64,000 nucleotides of DNA from Gammaproteobacteria bacterium (GCA_009692365.1 SHZJ01000004.1:1-64000); one strand, 5' to 3'; shown: positions 18,601 to 25,982, numbered from the stretch's first letter. Translations and numbers: made by a program. The notes: generated by a model not told the origin, from the sequence alone.

Positions 18601-19971
18601 AATCCGGCGGGCGAGATCGCCGCGGCGCTGGGGCTGGAAGCTTTGGCGAGCGGCAAGGCGCTGCCCATCACGCGCATCGACATCCCCATCAATGGCAAGA
18701 TGGCCAGCGATGGTCAGGGTTTTACGTTCGCCGCGCCGCTCACCGCGCAAGGCCGCTCCGGGGTGAGCAACGCGGCCATCGAAGTGAGTTTCAAGCCCGT
18801 TGAGGGCGAACCAAATTTGCTCGATTTCAACCTGCAAAGCGCGGTGTTTTATCTCAATGACCTGCTCGCCACCCTGACCGCGATAGCCCCCGTCGCGGCG
18901 CCCACGGGTGCCGCCAGGGTGCCCGCGCCCCGGGTACGGTTGCGCGTGGACGAGGGGCGCGACCTGCAGGCAGCGTGGGATGTTTTGCCTTATAGCGCGC
19001 GGCTGCGCTTTGAGATCGGCAAGCTTTTTTATACCGACTATCTCGCCTTCGATCGCTTGCAGGGTGAGCTTGAAACCCGCCGCCGCCAGCTCTCGGTCAG
19101 CGAGTTCGGGGCAAATTTCCATGACAGCCTCATCAACCTTAAAGCCGTGATCAAGTTCGACGCTGACCTCCCGGAGCCCTACACCCTGGCGCTAAACGGC
19201 GAGGTGAAGGATTTCGATCTCCAGAAATTCCTCGGCGAACTGGTGCCCGGCGAAAAGGCGCAAGTAGAAGGTCTGTTCGGGGTCACCCTGCTCGCCTCCG
19301 GACCAACGCCCAACCTTGCGCAGCTACGCAATCGGGCCCTGTTCGATTTGCATTTGACCAGCCGCAAGGGGGTCTTTCGACCGCTGTCACAGGCGAGTCC
19401 CCTGCTGCTTGGCACCTCGGGACTCATGGGGCTGTTAGGGGAGGGCTTATCCTACGTCCCCGGCGACGGCTTCGGAGCGGGCGCGGTAGCGCGCTTGGTC
19501 AACTATATCTCGCGCATCGACTACGATTTGGTCGAAATCTATATCCAGCGCAAGCAGTCCCGCCGGCTGCGTTTCACGCGCTTTCTGGTGCAAAGCCCCT
19601 CGGTTTTGTTCCTCGCCGAGGGCCGGGTGGACTATGTGCCGGGCGTTGATCTGCTCGACCGCCCGCTGAGCATGACCGGCTCGCTCAATATGCGCGGGCG
19701 CGGGGCGGCGATCCTCTACAGCCTGAATTTGCTGCGCGATGAGCAAGACGAATTTGCTTACTTCAAGGGGCCCCAATTTTTGATTTCGGGGACGCCCGCG
19801 GAGCCGGTATCCAATTTTTCCGAGATCATTTCGCAGGCCGGCGAAGGCGCGCTGAAAGGTAGCTTCACCCGCCCGCTGGCGGGGCTGATCGGGAACCTCA
19901 AGTTTCGCTGGTTTGGGCCCAAAGAGCCGCCCCGCTCGGTGCTACCGGTCGCGGCGCAGGCGCTTGAGTGA
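15610..19971 (+). CDS. Giant AsmA-like envelope protein
   Basis: A 1453-residue protein with an N-terminal membrane anchor (about residues 20-40, ALLLLGALLVGLSAALL) followed by an almost unbroken beta-rich body, DYVRLTPWSVDLRGLKLTARGARLEV at its beginning and an AsmA C-terminal block (LDRPLSMTGSLNMRGRGAAI). This architecture matches AsmA/TamB/YhdP-type proteins, which span the periplasm and are thought to move phospholipids or aid outer-membrane assembly. It may be cotranscribed with the aldo/keto reductase. The last 77 codons are duplicated downstream (21715-21945). Confidence 0.75.
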   Translation: MSLRAAVFPPGAGRRRGWAFALLLLGALLVGLSAALLDPARQKRLLLQQLAPLVEHIDLDYVRLTPWSVDLRGLKLTARGARLEVARLQVGINPLRLLGDTLSVRRLKLKHAVLDLEAFVAPPADPAALPFPGLLAALDLGYGLALGPVSAALEVRLPAARVVSLTLGGGGVRPHQTGTLTFDLQAVLGPAQQVHSAGTLSVEQLSSGAFRALQSAGTVELQWPGLAAPERLGFTLGLQPEPGGGAPRARYRLARAARAVGASAGLLVPPAPEVLSVTLRSLSASSQERAKLSLNGVYVGASGSLRGDFQLLANELLGAPYAGAAALPSASNHAAGTFAYAGPSGIFELDVTNDLKLGELARVLGTNPALPGSLNLHSAITLAGQARRVVVTRFEHTVSPDAAPPVLMLRANSPLTLDPAQPARLLAAPATLGVVEVTGLPLPWLNGLLGELALSAGTLRGGFEVAADAQQRLLVTPVAPLLAGPATLSRAQSVVASGLTLQVMPEILRSKLSLAVSLKALELRQDARRLLNGQLRLRRKHAPDSPARLDLALDLDLDAVTELPGIAPLLAPYTIPRGLAAHLETDLASSPGEVRVKNVLVGLAHGSAPELFKLKSQQAFTVALGAAAPVLRNPRGVLARVALRNLDLAWLSPWLPDGALVGRLTRADFGLLEESGGALVLSADAPLVIRDLTVTRAGAVLVDALAVTTAPRLSYSPAQTTLALESLQVSARATSLVRGRLVLGIRPAAARFEAAGQLDLDGSALLRQPALAALWGAQQPALKLTSQLDFDLGYTAPQLDVQRLTARVAAGKYATASLVAEPGLVVRTTLASTEQFARAVVGSVALQVRDLSSSVVREFVPMGELRFAEINADFRLASDGRRLRADSAAPLRLESVKLVNAQGAAVLAPFTLVANAEFSAVGRVYGVDVHELSWQFEQRPSPALTGSFTGRVEPEKTVAVQELKLDLKADLPQWLSQPIGMPGHSLGSGQLVAKVAVNPAGEIAAALGLEALASGKALPITRIDIPINGKMASDGQGFTFAAPLTAQGRSGVSNAAIEVSFKPVEGEPNLLDFNLQSAVFYLNDLLATLTAIAPVAAPTGAARVPAPRVRLRVDEGRDLQAAWDVLPYSARLRFEIGKLFYTDYLAFDRLQGELETRRRQLSVSEFGANFHDSLINLKAVIKFDADLPEPYTLALNGEVKDFDLQKFLGELVPGEKAQVEGLFGVTLLASGPTPNLAQLRNRALFDLHLTSRKGVFRPLSQASPLLLGTSGLMGLLGEGLSYVPGDGFGAGAVARLVNYISRIDYDLVEIYIQRKQSRRLRFTRFLVQSPSVLFLAEGRVDYVPGVDLLDRPLSMTGSLNMRGRGAAILYSLNLLRDEQDEFAYFKGPQFLISGTPAEPVSNFSEIISQAGEGALKGSFTRPLAGLIGNLKFRWFGPKEPPRSVLPVAAQALE

Positions 19972-20134
19972 GGCGCAACCCCGGGGCGCGCAGGCCCCGG
20001 AGTTGCGCGCCGGACTAGCCCGCTGGCGCACCCTTGGAATTGAAGATATCGTGGTGGCGCTTCCAAGCGCGCCCTTCTTTTTTCCAGACCACGAGGTATT
20101 TGGCCCGCGCGAGCGCGCCGCCACCCTCACCGCT
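19741..20134. repeat. 394-bp direct repeat, copy 1
   Basis: This segment covers the last 77 codons of the AsmA-like gene, the inter-gene hairpin and a partial 3' end of the DUF4440 gene. It matches 21715-22108 base for base without indels at a constant offset of 1974; I counted 18 mismatches, about 95 percent identity. Here the AsmA half belongs to the intact gene, while the DUF4440 half (20023-20134) is a truncated extra copy with several amino-acid changes. Confidence 0.93.
19973..20008. terminator. Convergent stem-loop after the AsmA-like gene (copy 1)
   Basis: GCGCAACCCCGGGGC pairs with GCCCCGGAGTTGCGC (one mismatch) around a six-base loop, directly after the AsmA stop. It sits between converging genes, so it probably ends transcription on both strands. 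Confidence 0.6.
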
Positions 20135-20361
20135 ACGGTTAACAGCTTCCTGTATATCCGTGGTAAATTTAATTCGACCTGCCTGTTGCTTGTCTTTAAC
20201 CAGTTCGTCCAGCCCCGGGGCAGAAATAAGAATAATACCGTTCTTTAATTAACAATTGTTTTTGGATCGACCTCGCTGCCTATAACGTCATTACCAACTG
20301 CGGTCAGGCAAACGCCCGTTACCCGGCCTATATAACCAGAATCGAATACTGTAAATTTTAT
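20135..20361 (-). pseudogene. 5' fragment of a nucleotide-sugar (UDP-glucose) 6-dehydrogenase
   Basis: Too broken for the ORF track. On the minus strand, just after the glycosyltransferase stop, one frame reads KFTVFDSGYIGRVTGVCL then VGNDVIGSEVDPKTIVN and a TAA; the next frame continues LKNGIILISAPGLDELV then AGRIKFTTDIQEAV. Together these match residues 1 to about 75 of UDP-glucose dehydrogenase (GxGYxG, DxDxxKI, EPGLxELV, GRLxFTTD). The initiator appears mutated to ATA, there is one frameshift near 20247, and the fragment stops exactly where repeat copy 1 begins. It is a dead remnant of an exopolysaccharide operon. Confidence 0.85.
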
Positions 20362-20367
20362 TATTAC

Positions 20368-21576
20368 CTAAGATCGTGTCATTAAATGAGCATAAACGTT
20401 TTTATAAAAACTGACACTGTTAGTCCAATTCCTTGTCTGTTCTACATCCAAGCGACCCGTTAAGCGTATCTGTTCCCATTGTGGCGTCTGGTTTAATACT
20501 GCGAGTACGGTTGCCGCCAAGTCCTCGGCATCATTGGCTTTAAATAAATAACCATTGCGCTGATGCTCGATCAACTCTTTATGCCCTCCCACATCAGAAG
20601 CCACCACCAGGCGTCCCTGTGCCATAGCTTCCAGAGGCTTCAAAGGTGTCACCAAATCTGTTAGCCGCATAGACAAGCGCGGATAAACAAAAATGTCGAC
20701 CTGGTTATAGTAATCTTGCACCCGCTCATGGGGTATGCGACCGGTAAAAATGACTTGCCCGTCCAATCCCAATTCTTTTGTCTTCTGTTTAATCAGCGCT
20801 TCTTGGGGGCCGCCGCCGACCAGTAACAAGCGGGTTTCGGGTCGATTTGCTAATATTTTTGGCAATGTTTCCAGCAATAGCGGCAAGCCTTCGTAGGCAT
20901 AAAAAGAACCGATAAAGCCCAAGACGATTTTGTTCTGTAAACCCAACTGCGCTCTTAAAGCTTGATCCGGCTCGACCCCGTAAGTGAACTGCTCTAGGTC
21001 AACCGCATTCGGTATCACGGTGACTTTCTCGGCCGGAATTCCACGCAATACTATATCCGACCGCAGACCCTCGCATATTGTAGTGATAGCATCGACTTGT
21101 TTAAAAACGTAAGTTTCCAGCATTTTTGTCAGGTAATAACGCAAACCACCTTCAGTGGTTGTCCCGTGATCGACGGCCGCATCTTCCCAAAATGCGCGAC
21201 ATTCGTAAGCCACAGGAATGTTATGTCTTTTGGCAACTTTCAGCGCCGCTAAACCATTTAGTGCTGGAGAATGAGCGTGCAGTATGTCGGGTTTTATTCC
21301 AGGGATAATTTCATCCAGCCGTTTTGCCAGCGACTGCACATGAGCCCATTGGTTAAGAATTGGCAGTGTCGCAAGCAGACCTGCGGGTTTTTCTGAACGA
21401 TAGAAAGTAAAGCCGTCTACGGCTTCGATGGAAGCTGTTCCCAGGGGATGTTTAGACGAGGTGACATGAAAAGTCTCCCAGCCCAGTTTTTGCTGTTGCT
21501 CTAAAATAGCTTTGGTGCGAAAGGTGTAGCCGCTGTGCAGGGGGATGGAATGATCGAGAATATGAAGAATTTTCAT
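20368..21576 (-). CDS. Exosortase A-associated family 4 glycosyltransferase (Daro_2409-type)
   Basis: A 402-residue GT-B fold, GT4 enzyme. It opens with MKILHILDHSIPLHSGYTFRT, the hallmark of the PEP-CTERM/exosortase-associated glycosyltransferase family. VIPNAVD, LGFIGSFYAYEGL, LLVGGGP, FTGRIPHERV and PLKPLEAMAQG are the nucleotide-sugar-binding C-domain motifs. The reading frame is intact. Its bases are clearly AT-richer than the flanking genes. It is the only complete gene in a 1.58-kb insert between 394-bp direct repeats, with no other exosortase or EPS gene nearby, so it is probably acquired and may lack partners. Confidence 0.88.
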   Translation of the reverse strand: MKILHILDHSIPLHSGYTFRTKAILEQQQKLGWETFHVTSSKHPLGTASIEAVDGFTFYRSEKPAGLLATLPILNQWAHVQSLAKRLDEIIPGIKPDILHAHSPALNGLAALKVAKRHNIPVAYECRAFWEDAAVDHGTTTEGGLRYYLTKMLETYVFKQVDAITTICEGLRSDIVLRGIPAEKVTVIPNAVDLEQFTYGVEPDQALRAQLGLQNKIVLGFIGSFYAYEGLPLLLETLPKILANRPETRLLLVGGGPQEALIKQKTKELGLDGQVIFTGRIPHERVQDYYNQVDIFVYPRLSMRLTDLVTPLKPLEAMAQGRLVVASDVGGHKELIEHQRNGYLFKANDAEDLAATVLAVLNQTPQWEQIRLTGRLDVEQTRNWTNSVSFYKNVYAHLMTRS

Positions 21577-21610
21577 ACAACTTAATGATAGTTGGAGTGG
21601 AATGGCGGTG

Positions 21611-21616
21611 ATTATA
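21611..21616 (-). promoter_or_regulatory. Candidate -10 box for the glycosyltransferase
   Basis: A perfect TATAAT lies on the minus strand about 35 bases before the ATG. A convincing -35 hexamer at 16-18 bp is not visible, so this is tentative. Confidence 0.3.
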
Positions 21617-21629
21617 GCGTGCTTGACGC

Positions 21630-21714
21630 CTAATGCCGTTTTTTTCCTAGGCCCTGTCTAAAGGCTTTACGCAGCAAATGCGGCACCAGCAAAAGCCTGA
21701 ATTGGCGGCGCGCT
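21630..21714 (-). pseudogene. Possible C-terminal tail of an unidentified gene upstream of the glycosyltransferase
   Basis: One minus-strand frame reads FRLLLVPHLLRKAFRQ and ends with a basic tail and TAG. It has the look of a real C-terminus and begins exactly at the insert edge. If so, the insert was cut through genes at both ends. Too short to identify. Confidence 0.35.
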
Positions 21715-22108
21715 GAGCACGACGAATTTGCTTACTTCAAGGGGCCCGAATTTTTGATTTCGGGGACGCCCGCGGAGCCGGTGTCCAATTTTTCCGGGAT
21801 CATTTCGCAGGCCGGCCAAGGCGCGCTGAAAGCTAGCTTCACCCGCCCGCTGGCGGGGCTGATCGGGAACCTCAAGTTTCGTTGGTGTGGGCCCAAAGAG
21901 CCGCCCCGCTCGGTGCTACCCGTCGCGGCGCAGGCGCTTGAGTGAGGCGCAACCCCGGGGCGCGCAGGCCCCGGGGTTGCGCGCCGGACTAGCCCGCTGG
22001 CGCACCATTGGAATTGAAGATATCGCGGTGGAGCTTCCAATCGCGCCCTTCTTTTTTCCAGACCACGAGGTATTTGCCCCGATCGAGCGCGCCGCCGCCC
22101 TCACCGCT
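21715..22108. repeat. 394-bp direct repeat, copy 2
   Basis: Second copy of 19741-20134. Here the AsmA-derived part (to 21945) is an orphan C-terminal fragment of 77 codons, still open but with missense changes (E to G, E to Q, G to A, F to C). The DUF4440 part belongs to the intact gene. Only the outer half of each copy is therefore native. Confidence 0.93.
21947..21982. terminator. Stem-loop downstream of the DUF4440 gene (copy 2)
   Basis: The second copy of the inter-gene hairpin; here both 15-base arms pair perfectly (GCGCAACCCCGGGGC and its complement). Confidence 0.6.
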
Positions 22109-22453
22109 TAGGGTGTAGGTGCCGACCTCGATCGCCGTGGTGCCGATTTTTTCCACTTCCTGGGATTTCAGTGCCAGGCCTTTGACGCCGGCGTTGAACG
22201 CGCTCTGCCAAAAGGCGGTGATGGCCTTTTGACCCTTCAAGACCTGCGCATTGGGCGGCAGCAGCTTGGCGTTTTTGGCGTACATTTTGCCGATCGCTGC
22301 CGCGTCGGCCCGCGCCGCCGCGGCGCCGAGAGCTTTGTTATTGGCTTTGATGAGGCCGGCGGTATCGCTGGCTTTGATCGCCACGGGTTTAGCCTTGGCG
22401 ACCGCGGCCGTCGCTTTTGCCGCAGATTTTTTCGGGGCTTTGGGTTCTGCCAT
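21989..22453 (-). CDS. DUF4440/SnoaL-like NTF2-fold protein with a Lys/Ala-rich leader
   Basis: A 154-residue protein. Residues 1-30 are a lysine/alanine-rich low-complexity stretch (KAPKKSAAKATAAVAKAK), followed by an NTF2-like domain: LGAAAARADAAAIGKMYAKNAKLLPPN, KAITAFWQSAF and a terminal YLVVWKKEGRDWKLHRDIFN, typical of DUF4440/SgcJ proteins. These are small cone-shaped dimers, some enzymes, many of unknown role. TAGGAG precedes the ATG. Its 3' third is duplicated in repeat copy 1. The basic leader may contact nucleic acid or just be disordered. Confidence 0.75.
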   Translation of the reverse strand: MAEPKAPKKSAAKATAAVAKAKPVAIKASDTAGLIKANNKALGAAAARADAAAIGKMYAKNAKLLPPNAQVLKGQKAITAFWQSAFNAGVKGLALKSQEVEKIGTTAIEVGTYTLSGEGGGALDRGKYLVVWKKEGRDWKLHRDIFNSNGAPAG

Positions 22454-22567
22454 GAGGTGACTCCTACTGGTTGCGTGACAGGTTGGCCGCCTAGCATGGG
22501 CGGCCGGTGCGTGATTGCCTGAAAAGTGTAGACGACCCAGACGGCGCAGGTGTAGAAAATTCGAGAT

Positions 22568-22957
22568 TTATAACCGCGCGGCGATCAACTCCACTTCGAT
22601 CAACCACTCGGGTTTCAATAGTTGCGGCACACACACGGCCGTAGAGGCTGGTTTGTGCTCGCCCAAATGCCGCGCGCGTGCGGTGGCATAGGCGGCGTAA
22701 TTCTCGACCCCCACGACATACGCGGTGAGCTTCACGATGTCACTCACCCGCATATCGGCGTCGCGCACGATGGCTAAGAGATTTTCCCACAGTTGCTCGG
22801 CCTGGTCTTCGATGCGCGGCGACACGATGCCATTAGGACGGGCACCGACTTGGCCAGCGGTATGGAGGACGCGGGCACCGGCGGGGATCACCACCCCATG
22901 GCTGTACACATTGTTAAGCGGCGCCATGATGTCGGTAGGGTTGACGATGCGGTTCAT
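22568..22957 (-). CDS. RidA/YjgF/UK114 family protein
   Basis: A 129-residue Rid-fold protein (trimeric chorismate mutase-like fold). VYSHGVVIPAG, LHTAGQVG, DQAEQLWENLLAIV and VKLTAYVV are diagnostic. RidA itself deaminates enamine/imine intermediates with a key Arg in the motif near the C-terminus; here that segment reads PASTAVCV, with Ser in place of the usual Arg. It may therefore belong to a Rid subgroup without classical imine deaminase activity. AGGAG supports the start. The next minus-strand gene upstream is an acyl-CoA dehydrogenase. Confidence 0.85.
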   Translation of the reverse strand: MNRIVNPTDIMAPLNNVYSHGVVIPAGARVLHTAGQVGARPNGIVSPRIEDQAEQLWENLLAIVRDADMRVSDIVKLTAYVVGVENYAAYATARARHLGEHKPASTAVCVPQLLKPEWLIEVELIAARL

Positions 22958-23150
22958 GCGGGCACTCCTAAAAAGGTCGGTGACTGGTGGGGTAAAAAGG
23001 GCTGGCTAACGCCGACAGATAACAGGGATCGGTCACCGGCACCCAGGGCGGTGACCTGGGCGCTGGGCGGCATGCCGCGGGGGCTGCCACGGCCCGCCGA
23101 CCAACGCGCCCCGCGCGGGCGTCAGGCACGCCGCCTGAGGCCCGCGCTGC

Positions 23151-24317
23151 TCAGTAGGACTTTGGCAGGCCGAGCACGCGTTCGGCGAGGTAGCTCAAAA
23201 TGAGCTCCCGACTGACCGGGGCAATCCGCGGAATCATCATTTCGCGGAAATAGCGCTCCACATGATATTCCTTCGCGTAACCCATGCCGCCGTGGGTGAG
23301 CACGGCGGTCTCGCAAGCGTGGAAGCCCGCCTCGGCCGCCAAGTACTTGGCAGCATTGGCAAAGGCGCCGCATTCTTGGCCGGCGTCGTAGAGGGCGGCG
23401 GCCTTGAAGGTCAGGAGATCGGCGGCCTCTAGTTCCACCCAGCACTTCGCCAGCGGGTGTTGGATGCCCTGATTCTGTCCGATAGGGCGACCAAACACGA
23501 CCCGCTCACGGGCGTAGTTAGTCGCCCGTGCGAGCGCGCAGCGGCCGAGGCCCACGGCTTCGGCGGCGAGCAGAATGCGCTCGGGATTCAGGCCATGCAG
23601 AATGTAGTGGAAGCCCTTGCCTTCTTCGCCGATCAGGTTTTCCATCGGCACCGGCAGGCCGTCGTAGAACACGGCGTTGGAGTCCACCGCCTTGCGACCC
23701 ATCTTGGGGATCTCGCGCACCTCGGTGTAGCGGCGGTCGAGGTCGGTATAAAAAAGACTCAGCCCGTCGGTCTTGCGCTTGACCTGGTCTTTGGGGGTCG
23801 TGCGCACCAGCAGCAGTACTTTGTTGGCGCGTTGGGCCATGGAGGTCCAGTGCTTCTGGCCAAAGACTCGATACCCGTCGCCAACGCGCTCCGCGCGGGT
23901 TTCGAGGCTGGTGGTATCGAGTCCAGCGTTGGGCTCGGTCACCCCAAAGCAGGATTTGTCCTCGCCGCGAATCAGCGGCGGCAACATGCGCTGCTTTTGC
24001 TCCTCCGTGCCAAAAATCACCACCGGGTTCAGGCCGAAGACGTTCAAGTGCACCGCCGAGGCGCCACTCATGCCCGCGCCGGATTCGGCGATAGCCTGCA
24101 TCATGATGGAACTCTCCACGATGCCCAGCCCGGACCCGCCGTAGGCCTCTGGCATGGCGATACCCAACCAGCCGCCGGCCACGACATCGGCCACGAACTC
24201 ATCTGGAAAACGCCCGTCGTTGTCGCAGTGTAGCCAGTAGTTGGCGTCGAAATTAGCGCAGAGTTTAGTGACCGCCGTGCGGATAGCGAGTTGGTCCTGG
24301 GTAAGCTGAAAGTCCAT
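23151..24317 (-). CDS. Acyl-CoA dehydrogenase
   Basis: A 388-residue FAD flavoprotein. CFGVTEPNAG and KHWTSMAQRANKVLL are the two family signatures, and GGMGYAKEYHVERYFREMM is the C-terminal helix. The usual C-terminal catalytic Glu position (YEGT) reads IAPVS, a form seen in one branch of the family, so the base may differ. It oxidises an acyl-CoA to the 2-enoyl-CoA and passes electrons to ETF, encoded at 39.3-41 kb. Substrate chain is not predictable. It is divergent from the aminotransferase gene. Confidence 0.9.
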   Translation of the reverse strand: MDFQLTQDQLAIRTAVTKLCANFDANYWLHCDNDGRFPDEFVADVVAGGWLGIAMPEAYGGSGLGIVESSIMMQAIAESGAGMSGASAVHLNVFGLNPVVIFGTEEQKQRMLPPLIRGEDKSCFGVTEPNAGLDTTSLETRAERVGDGYRVFGQKHWTSMAQRANKVLLLVRTTPKDQVKRKTDGLSLFYTDLDRRYTEVREIPKMGRKAVDSNAVFYDGLPVPMENLIGEEGKGFHYILHGLNPERILLAAEAVGLGRCALARATNYARERVVFGRPIGQNQGIQHPLAKCWVELEAADLLTFKAAALYDAGQECGAFANAAKYLAAEAGFHACETAVLTHGGMGYAKEYHVERYFREMMIPRIAPVSRELILSYLAERVLGLPKSY

Positions 24318-24470
24318 CGTGGTCCCCGTTAGAGCGTGCTGACATAAGCCGAATAATACGAACCGAAGCTACGCGCCGGCGCACAATATTGTCAAGGTCG
24401 CGCACCGACTCGCGCCCAGCGGGTAAACCGGCGAAGATCACACTCCCTAATTAGCCAAGGACCTGCCCGC

Positions 24471-25394
24471 ATGGAACCAGATTACGCCGCTGGCTGTGCT
24501 TACACGATGGACGAATATGTGCCCGTGAAGGACGCCCATATCTCGATACTCGACATGGGTTTTTCACGGTCGGACTGCACCTACGATGTGGTGGCGGTCT
24601 GGGACGGGGGCTTTTTTAGGCTCGACGACCACCTAGCGCGCTTCGCCCGCAGCTGCGAGTGCCTGCAGTTGCGCACGCCGCACACGCTCGGCGACATCGC
24701 CACCATCCTGACCGAATGCGTGCGGCGCAGCGGTCTGCGCGCCGCCTACGTCGAGATGATCCTCACCCGTGGCGTGCCGCAGGCGGGCGAACGCGACCCG
24801 CGCCGGGTCACCAATCGGTTCCACGCCTACGCCATTCCCTATGTGTGGATCGCCAATGAGGACCAGCGCGCGCGCGGTCTCCACCTGGTGGTGGCGCGCA
24901 GCGTGGAGCGGATCTCCGCGCGCGCGCTCGACCCCACGGTCAAGAATTTTCACTGGGGTGACCTGGTGCGCGGTCTGTTTGAGGCCTACGAGCGCGCTGC
25001 CGACACCGCCGTGTTGGTCGATGCCAACGGCTACCTCACCGAAGGGCCGGGTTTCAATGTTTTCGCCTGCTATCGCGGCCAGCTGATTACCCCGGCGGAC
25101 GGGGCGCTGCACGGCATCACCCGCCAGACGGTGCTCGAACTCGCGGCCCAGATAGGGGTTGCGGCGCGGGTTGGGCGGGTCGAGCCGGAGATGCTGACCC
25201 AGGCCAGTGAGATTTTTCTGACCAGCACCGCCGGTGGGGTGATGCCGGTGACGCTGCTCGACGGCCAGCCGGTGGGGGATGGGAGCCCCGGTTCCCTGAC
25301 CCTGCGCTTGCGCGAGCTGTATTGGCAGGCGCACCGGGACGGCCAGTGGGTGACCCCCGTCGATTACCGGACGCCGCGTCGCGTCGCGCCGTGA
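24471..25394 (+). CDS. Class IV (fold type IV) aminotransferase
   Basis: A 307-residue PLP enzyme. TVKNFHWGDL contains the Schiff-base lysine, LTEGPGFNVF carries the phosphate/PLP Glu region, and LHGITRQTVLELA and FLTSTAGGVMPV complete the BCAT/D-amino-acid-transaminase pattern. AAGGA lies upstream of the ATG. It differs in length and motifs from the second class IV enzyme at 25983, so the two are not a recent duplication. It may act on branched-chain, D- or (R)-amines; sequence alone cannot decide. Confidence 0.85.
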   Translation: MEPDYAAGCAYTMDEYVPVKDAHISILDMGFSRSDCTYDVVAVWDGGFFRLDDHLARFARSCECLQLRTPHTLGDIATILTECVRRSGLRAAYVEMILTRGVPQAGERDPRRVTNRFHAYAIPYVWIANEDQRARGLHLVVARSVERISARALDPTVKNFHWGDLVRGLFEAYERAADTAVLVDANGYLTEGPGFNVFACYRGQLITPADGALHGITRQTVLELAAQIGVAARVGRVEPEMLTQASEIFLTSTAGGVMPVTLLDGQPVGDGSPGSLTLRLRELYWQAHRDGQWVTPVDYRTPRRVAP

Positions 25395-25472
25395 GGCATT
25401 TGGCGCGGCAAATTGAGGGTGCTCTGTTATGCTCATGCCCCACCAACTCTCAACCACAGCGAGACAATCCCG

Positions 25473-25916
25473 ATGCGAGAATTAACCCTGGCTGAAGTCC
25501 AAACCCTGCTGAACGAGGGCGTCAACTACGCCCAGTCCATCGGCCGTCCGAGTTCGATCGCGGTCGTTGATTTCGGCGGCCATTTGCGCGGCGGCCTGCG
25601 CCCGGACAAGGGGCGTATTGCGAATATTTTGATCGCCGAGAAAAAAGGCTGGACCGCGGTCGCGTTTCAACGCCCGACGGACATGGTGCGCGACGTCATG
25701 CTGCCGGGGGCGTTCGGCTACGGCTTGCAGCATACCGATGAACGCATTTGCATGGTCGGCGGCGGATTTCCCATTTTTGACGAACTCGGCGAGGTCATCG
25801 GCGGCATCGGCGCGAGCGGCGGAACCATCGAGGAAGACTGCGAGTGTTGCTTGGTTGGCATGCGCAAGTTGGGTTTCAAGACCGAGTTTGCCAATCCGCT
25901 GGCGGCAAAAAAATAG
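25473..25916 (+). CDS. GlcG/HbpS family protein
   Basis: A 147-residue protein starting at the ATG at 25473 (the track start lies 60 bases upstream). LTLAEVQTLLNEGVNYAQSIG, SIAVVDFGGHL and GEVIGGIGASGG are the conserved DUF336 blocks. Family members include the heme-binding regulator HbpS and GlcG, and many sit beside oxidases or dehydrogenases with unknown roles. It lies between two aminotransferase genes, followed by a strong hairpin. Confidence 0.85.
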   Translation: MRELTLAEVQTLLNEGVNYAQSIGRPSSIAVVDFGGHLRGGLRPDKGRIANILIAEKKGWTAVAFQRPTDMVRDVMLPGAFGYGLQHTDERICMVGGGFPIFDELGEVIGGIGASGGTIEEDCECCLVGMRKLGFKTEFANPLAAKK

Positions 25917-25920
25917 GCCG

Positions 25921-25956
25921 CGCCGGGTCGGGGTGCCACGCCACCCCGACCCGGCG
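25921..25956 (+). terminator. Strong stem-loop between the HbpS-like gene and ilvE
   Basis: CGCCGGGTCGGGGTG and its exact complement form a 15-bp stem with a six-base loop, four bases after the stop codon. No U-tract. It may terminate, or partly attenuate, transcription into ilvE, which starts only 26 bases further. Confidence 0.6.
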
Positions 25957-25982
25957 TGCCCGCGCACAAAGCAGGAGACCCT

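Noticed and set aside
19741-22108. A transposon or integron cassette as the cause of the duplicated segment
   Set aside because: No transposase, integrase, attC-like site or terminal inverted repeats; 394 bp is far longer than any usual target-site duplication, and the copies differ by about 5 percent.
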